From contig JAKORQ010000289.1 in NCBI GenBank assembly GCA_029777755.1, positions 1-8,814 on the forward strand: a DNA stretch of 8,814 bases. The letters run 5' to 3'. Positions 7,054 to 8,814 of the stretch are shown here, one piece after another (the stretch's first letter is position 1; each line of letters starts with the position of its first letter). The notes below the pieces were generated by a model. It ran no database searches. It had not been told where the DNA came from and worked only from the letters and a program-made list of their open reading frames with translations. The DNA comes from Planctomycetota bacterium (GTDB lineage: Bacteria > Planctomycetota > Phycisphaerae > Tepidisphaerales > Tepidisphaeraceae). Both the position numbers and the translations under genes were made by a program.

Positions 7054-8358
7054 TTACACGACAAACTGTTCCTGGCCCTTTGGCAGGCGGGGACGCAGTT
7101 CCGGGACATGCCGGGTGATCTTCCATGCCTTGTTTCGCAGGGCACACTCGAACAACTCGACACGCTGGTTGGAGAATAGCACGTGGGGATAGATGGTGTT
7201 GTACAGGTCAGTGGGGAAGTAGACGCGCTTCTCAAGTTCCTCGGAAAGCATCGTCTTGATCGCAGCCCATACGCCGATGGCTACCTGCGTGCAGGTGGCA
7301 TTGGCGCCGACAAGCGACTGGTTGGAGAGGCTGTGCAGGTAGTAGATCCGTTGCTTGGGATACTGAAGGCACACGCCGATCGTGTCGCTGCCAGTTAGTG
7401 GGATGGAGGTGTTGTCGCCAAGATCGAGATCGCCGATGCGCACCGTGCCGTTTTCCCGCCAGCACTTGTCGAGGTGGTCCATGGTGTGCGGATGGATCGC
7501 GTAGATGTACTTCGATGAGATGCCGAAGCGGGTGGCGAGCTTGATGTTCTCCTCGTGCAGGATCAGGTAACCACGGGGGTATTCAGGCAGTGGGCAGACC
7601 GGCTCCATGATGGGCTTGAGGTCGATGCGGTTCTGAATGGCGTTGGTGCCGAACACGCGTACCTCTCCATCTTCCACCAGCCCGGTGGGATCCCACACGG
7701 TCTCGGTCAGGAACTCGCGCCGCGACCAGGTGATAAGCGGCCGTCGCTTCAGGGACATCGAGGTGTCGTACTCGAAATGGATGATCTCCTCCGGCACTCC
7801 GTAATGCTTCACGCCGTGCATCACCCAGATATTCACCGCCCCGGGGTTCATGCCGCTGCTGATGATGTGCGGCGCCCGGCGCGGCAGGTGTCGCGTGGGA
7901 TGTATGGACCTCAACATCTCGTGCACGCCGACATTGGCGTCGTTGAGGGCGGTATTGATGTAGCTGACGCCGGCTTCATCCGTTGCCTCGAATATGGGGA
8001 CGGTGTCCAGGTCGGTCAGGTCCAGGACGATATCGACGTTGTGACGGTCCAGCAGGCGATGGTAGCTGGCCTTGTTTTCCCTGGGGCGAACCTCCTGCTG
8101 CTCGAAGCTGTAGCAGAGGCGCGAGTGCTCAAGGAAACGGTTCTCCAGCACGTTCTCATTGCGGTCGACCAGGACCAGGGAGCCGAACAGATCGCGACGG
8201 CCGCCCAGTCTGCGCAGAAACGCCTGTGCTACGTGCCCCGATGCCCCCAGAACCATGAGGTTTGGCCTGCTTCCATTGCGTTGTAAGCCACCCCGGCGCA
8301 TCAGGCGGATTGCGCTGGAGGAAGATCCCGTCTTTCTTGGTGCATAAGTCTGGTGCAT
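7054..8358 (-). CDS. Homospermidine synthase-like / saccharopine dehydrogenase-fold oxidoreductase
   Basis: Predicted cytoplasmic NAD(P)-dependent enzyme of 434 residues. From ATG 8358, a Rossmann dinucleotide-binding motif VLGASGHVAQAFLRRL occupies residues 36-51 and an acidic strand end LVLVDRNE 62-69. LDLTD (113-117) and SSGMNPGAVN (167-176) follow, resembling the GANPGMV block of homospermidine synthases. Near the C-terminus YYLHSL and NATCTQVAIGVWAAIKTML (353-371) resemble the NATGLQVSS-type block of that family. Homospermidine synthases make homospermidine from putrescine and are around 470 residues, so this is slightly short; a related carboxyspermidine or saccharopine-type reductase is possible. 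The longest frame begins at a GTG at 8406, but ATG 8358 has AAGGG five bases upstream and is preferred; ATG 8301 has no ribosome site. The first 34 residues are non-conserved and Ser/Arg-rich. It is the first gene of a tight minus-strand cluster with cbiM (12-bp gap) and ubiD. Confidence 0.68.
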   Translation of the reverse strand: MHQTYAPRKTGSSSSAIRLMRRGGLQRNGSRPNLMVLGASGHVAQAFLRRLGGRRDLFGSLVLVDRNENVLENRFLEHSRLCYSFEQQEVRPRENKASYHRLLDRHNVDIVLDLTDLDTVPIFEATDEAGVSYINTALNDANVGVHEMLRSIHPTRHLPRRAPHIISSGMNPGAVNIWVMHGVKHYGVPEEIIHFEYDTSMSLKRRPLITWSRREFLTETVWDPTGLVEDGEVRVFGTNAIQNRIDLKPIMEPVCPLPEYPRGYLILHEENIKLATRFGISSKYIYAIHPHTMDHLDKCWRENGTVRIGDLDLGDNTSIPLTGSDTIGVCLQYPKQRIYYLHSLSNQSLVGANATCTQVAIGVWAAIKTMLSEELEKRVYFPTDLYNTIYPHVLFSNQRVELFECALRNKAWKITRHVPELRPRLPKGQEQFVV

Positions 8359-8435
8359 ACAGGCCCTTATACACAAATAAGTCGCGATGTCTCCCCAAGT
8401 GGCCACTCCGTACGGCCGGTGTTATTGACTAAAGC

Positions 8436-8441
8436 ATTATA
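8436..8441 (-). promoter_or_regulatory. -10 element for the hss-like cluster
   Basis: On the minus strand a perfect TATAAT occurs in an AT-rich patch, about 78 bp upstream of the ATG at 8358, giving a leader near 70 bases. No good -35 is found at 16-18 bp spacing, so activity may need an activator or the match may be fortuitous. Confidence 0.35.
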
Positions 8442-8477
8442 TTGCTACAGTTGAGTCTGCTGCATGCCAGTCGGGGC

Positions 8478-8538
8478 ACCGCATAACAGGCCATGCCGTT
8501 AGCAGGCTGTGCGGTATGCGCCAGGTGGTTAGCCCTGG
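8478..8538. repeat. Imperfect stem-loop with an alternative pairing
   Basis: ACCGC (8478-8482) pairs with GCGGT (8511-8515), then ACAG (8486-8489) with CTGT (8507-8510) and CC with GG, giving an 11-bp interrupted stem with a 12-base loop. CGCATA (8480-8485) can instead pair with TATGCG (8515-8520), which excludes the first form. A small hairpin CCAGG/CCTGG follows (8521-8525, 8534-8538). No known riboswitch class is recognised. Confidence 0.35.
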
Positions 8539-8584
8539 GGAAGGATTCACGGACAGAACCCTCACGCTTTGCACTGTTCCTGCA

Positions 8585-8612
8585 TTGTTTTTGTGATGTG
8601 TGTCCATATACT
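8585..8612 (+). promoter_or_regulatory. Sigma70-like promoter for the gene at 8726
   Basis: TTGTTT (8585-8590) and TATACT (8607-8612) are separated by 16 bp on the plus strand. The implied start near 8619 gives a leader of roughly 107 bases before the ATG at 8726. It is a good -10 with a fair -35. Confidence 0.42.
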
Positions 8613-8725
8613 GTTCGTTTCTGCACTGGCGGATGGTCCGCCGGGCGATTTCTGGCTTGGGCGTGTGCCAGCAGCGTGGATGGCAGGCGCGATAACCTTG
8701 GGCCACGCGAGGGTTCTATTTTTTT

Positions 8726-8814
8726 ATGGTTGATTACAACCTTATCAATTCACTGGGCGATCTTGACGCTGATGTAGAGGCAGCAGTAGCGACAGCTCTT
8801 GGCGATGCCGCCAG
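8726..8814 (+). CDS. N-terminal 29 codons of an unidentified protein (truncated by window edge)
   Basis: The reading frame starts MVDYNLINSLGDLDADVEAA and stays open to the right edge. It is acidic and Ala-rich and looks like real coding sequence: GAGGG lies upstream (8709-8713, spacing about 12, rather long), a T-run directly precedes the ATG, and a plausible promoter is further up. The MV-D-x-NLI start followed by an acidic helical stretch faintly recalls S1 RNA-binding-domain proteins of Planctomycetota, but 29 residues are too few to assign a family. The gene is divergent from the hss-like cluster and so may share its control region. Confidence 0.55.
   Translation, partial: MVDYNLINSLGDLDADVEAAVATALGDAA

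Larger units (their letters stand above)
8359..8725. other. Divergent intergenic region
   Basis: About 370 bp separate the divergent hss-like gene and the gene starting at 8726. It is less GC-rich than the surroundings and holds promoter-like sequences in both directions plus an imperfect stem-loop (listed separately). Open frames here have no recognisable family features and are not called. If the GTG at 8406 were used, its right-hand 320 bp would remain intergenic. Confidence 0.6.

Noticed and set aside
7555..8286. 243-residue plus-strand open frame opposite the hss-like gene
   Set aside because: It is antisense to a gene with clear Rossmann and NAT-x-x-QV blocks; a mirror frame in GC-rich DNA.
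8477..8580. Cobalamin riboswitch, considered because cbiM is a B12-linked transporter gene
   Set aside because: No B12-box consensus is visible, and the region is upstream of the hss-like gene and not next to cbiM.
8429..8777. Short open frames on both strands in the 8.4-8.8 kb region
   Set aside because: Cys/Arg-rich translations without ribosome sites or recognisable domains; the only coding-like frame here is the one starting at 8726.

Overview
The window is GC-rich (roughly 60%), gene-dense bacterial DNA with no transposase, integrase, CRISPR array, rRNA or tRNA that I can see. The gene set suggests a free-living bacterium, possibly Gram-negative: glycogen debranching, a divergent AraC/PhyH pair, a UbiD decarboxylase, and a CbiM that appears to carry a cleavable signal peptide. 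AraC regulators beside phytanoyl-CoA-dioxygenase-like proteins are frequent in Planctomycetota, Lentisphaerota and Armatimonadota, and one of these lineages is my best guess. The sequence alone does not settle it.

Layout. 1-1307 (minus): 5' two-thirds of glgX, running off the left edge. 1461-2278 (minus): AraC-family regulator with an intact cupin half and an intact HTH half in different frames, joined by a single -1 frameshift near 1785-1808. 2382-3146 (plus): PhyH-family Fe(II)/2-oxoglutarate dioxygenase, divergent from the regulator and followed by a strong hairpin terminator (3174-3217). 3291-3974 (minus): HAD-family phosphatase/phosphomutase. 3975-4378: about 400 bp with no credible gene but an 18-bp dyad. 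4379-5938, 5959-7041 and 7054-8358 (all minus, gaps of 20 and 12 bp): a tight cluster transcribed in the order homospermidine-synthase-like enzyme, CbiM-type cobalt/nickel S-component with PDGLE tail, UbiD decarboxylase. 8359-8725: divergent intergenic region with promoter-like elements and an imperfect stem-loop. 8726-8814 (plus): first 29 codons of another gene.

How the parts may work together. AraC/PhyH looks like a regulator and target oxygenase reading a small molecule, but the regulator is broken as sequenced. The hss-like/cbiM/ubiD cluster links a polyamine-type oxidoreductase, a metal importer without CbiQ/CbiO, and a prenylated-FMN decarboxylase. Its most unusual feature is a perfect 10-bp hairpin followed by TTTT that begins directly after the cbiM start codon, so the first codons of cbiM double as a terminator- or attenuator-like element after the hss-like gene. 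I see no clear new multi-gene system; this element and the cluster composition are the best leads.
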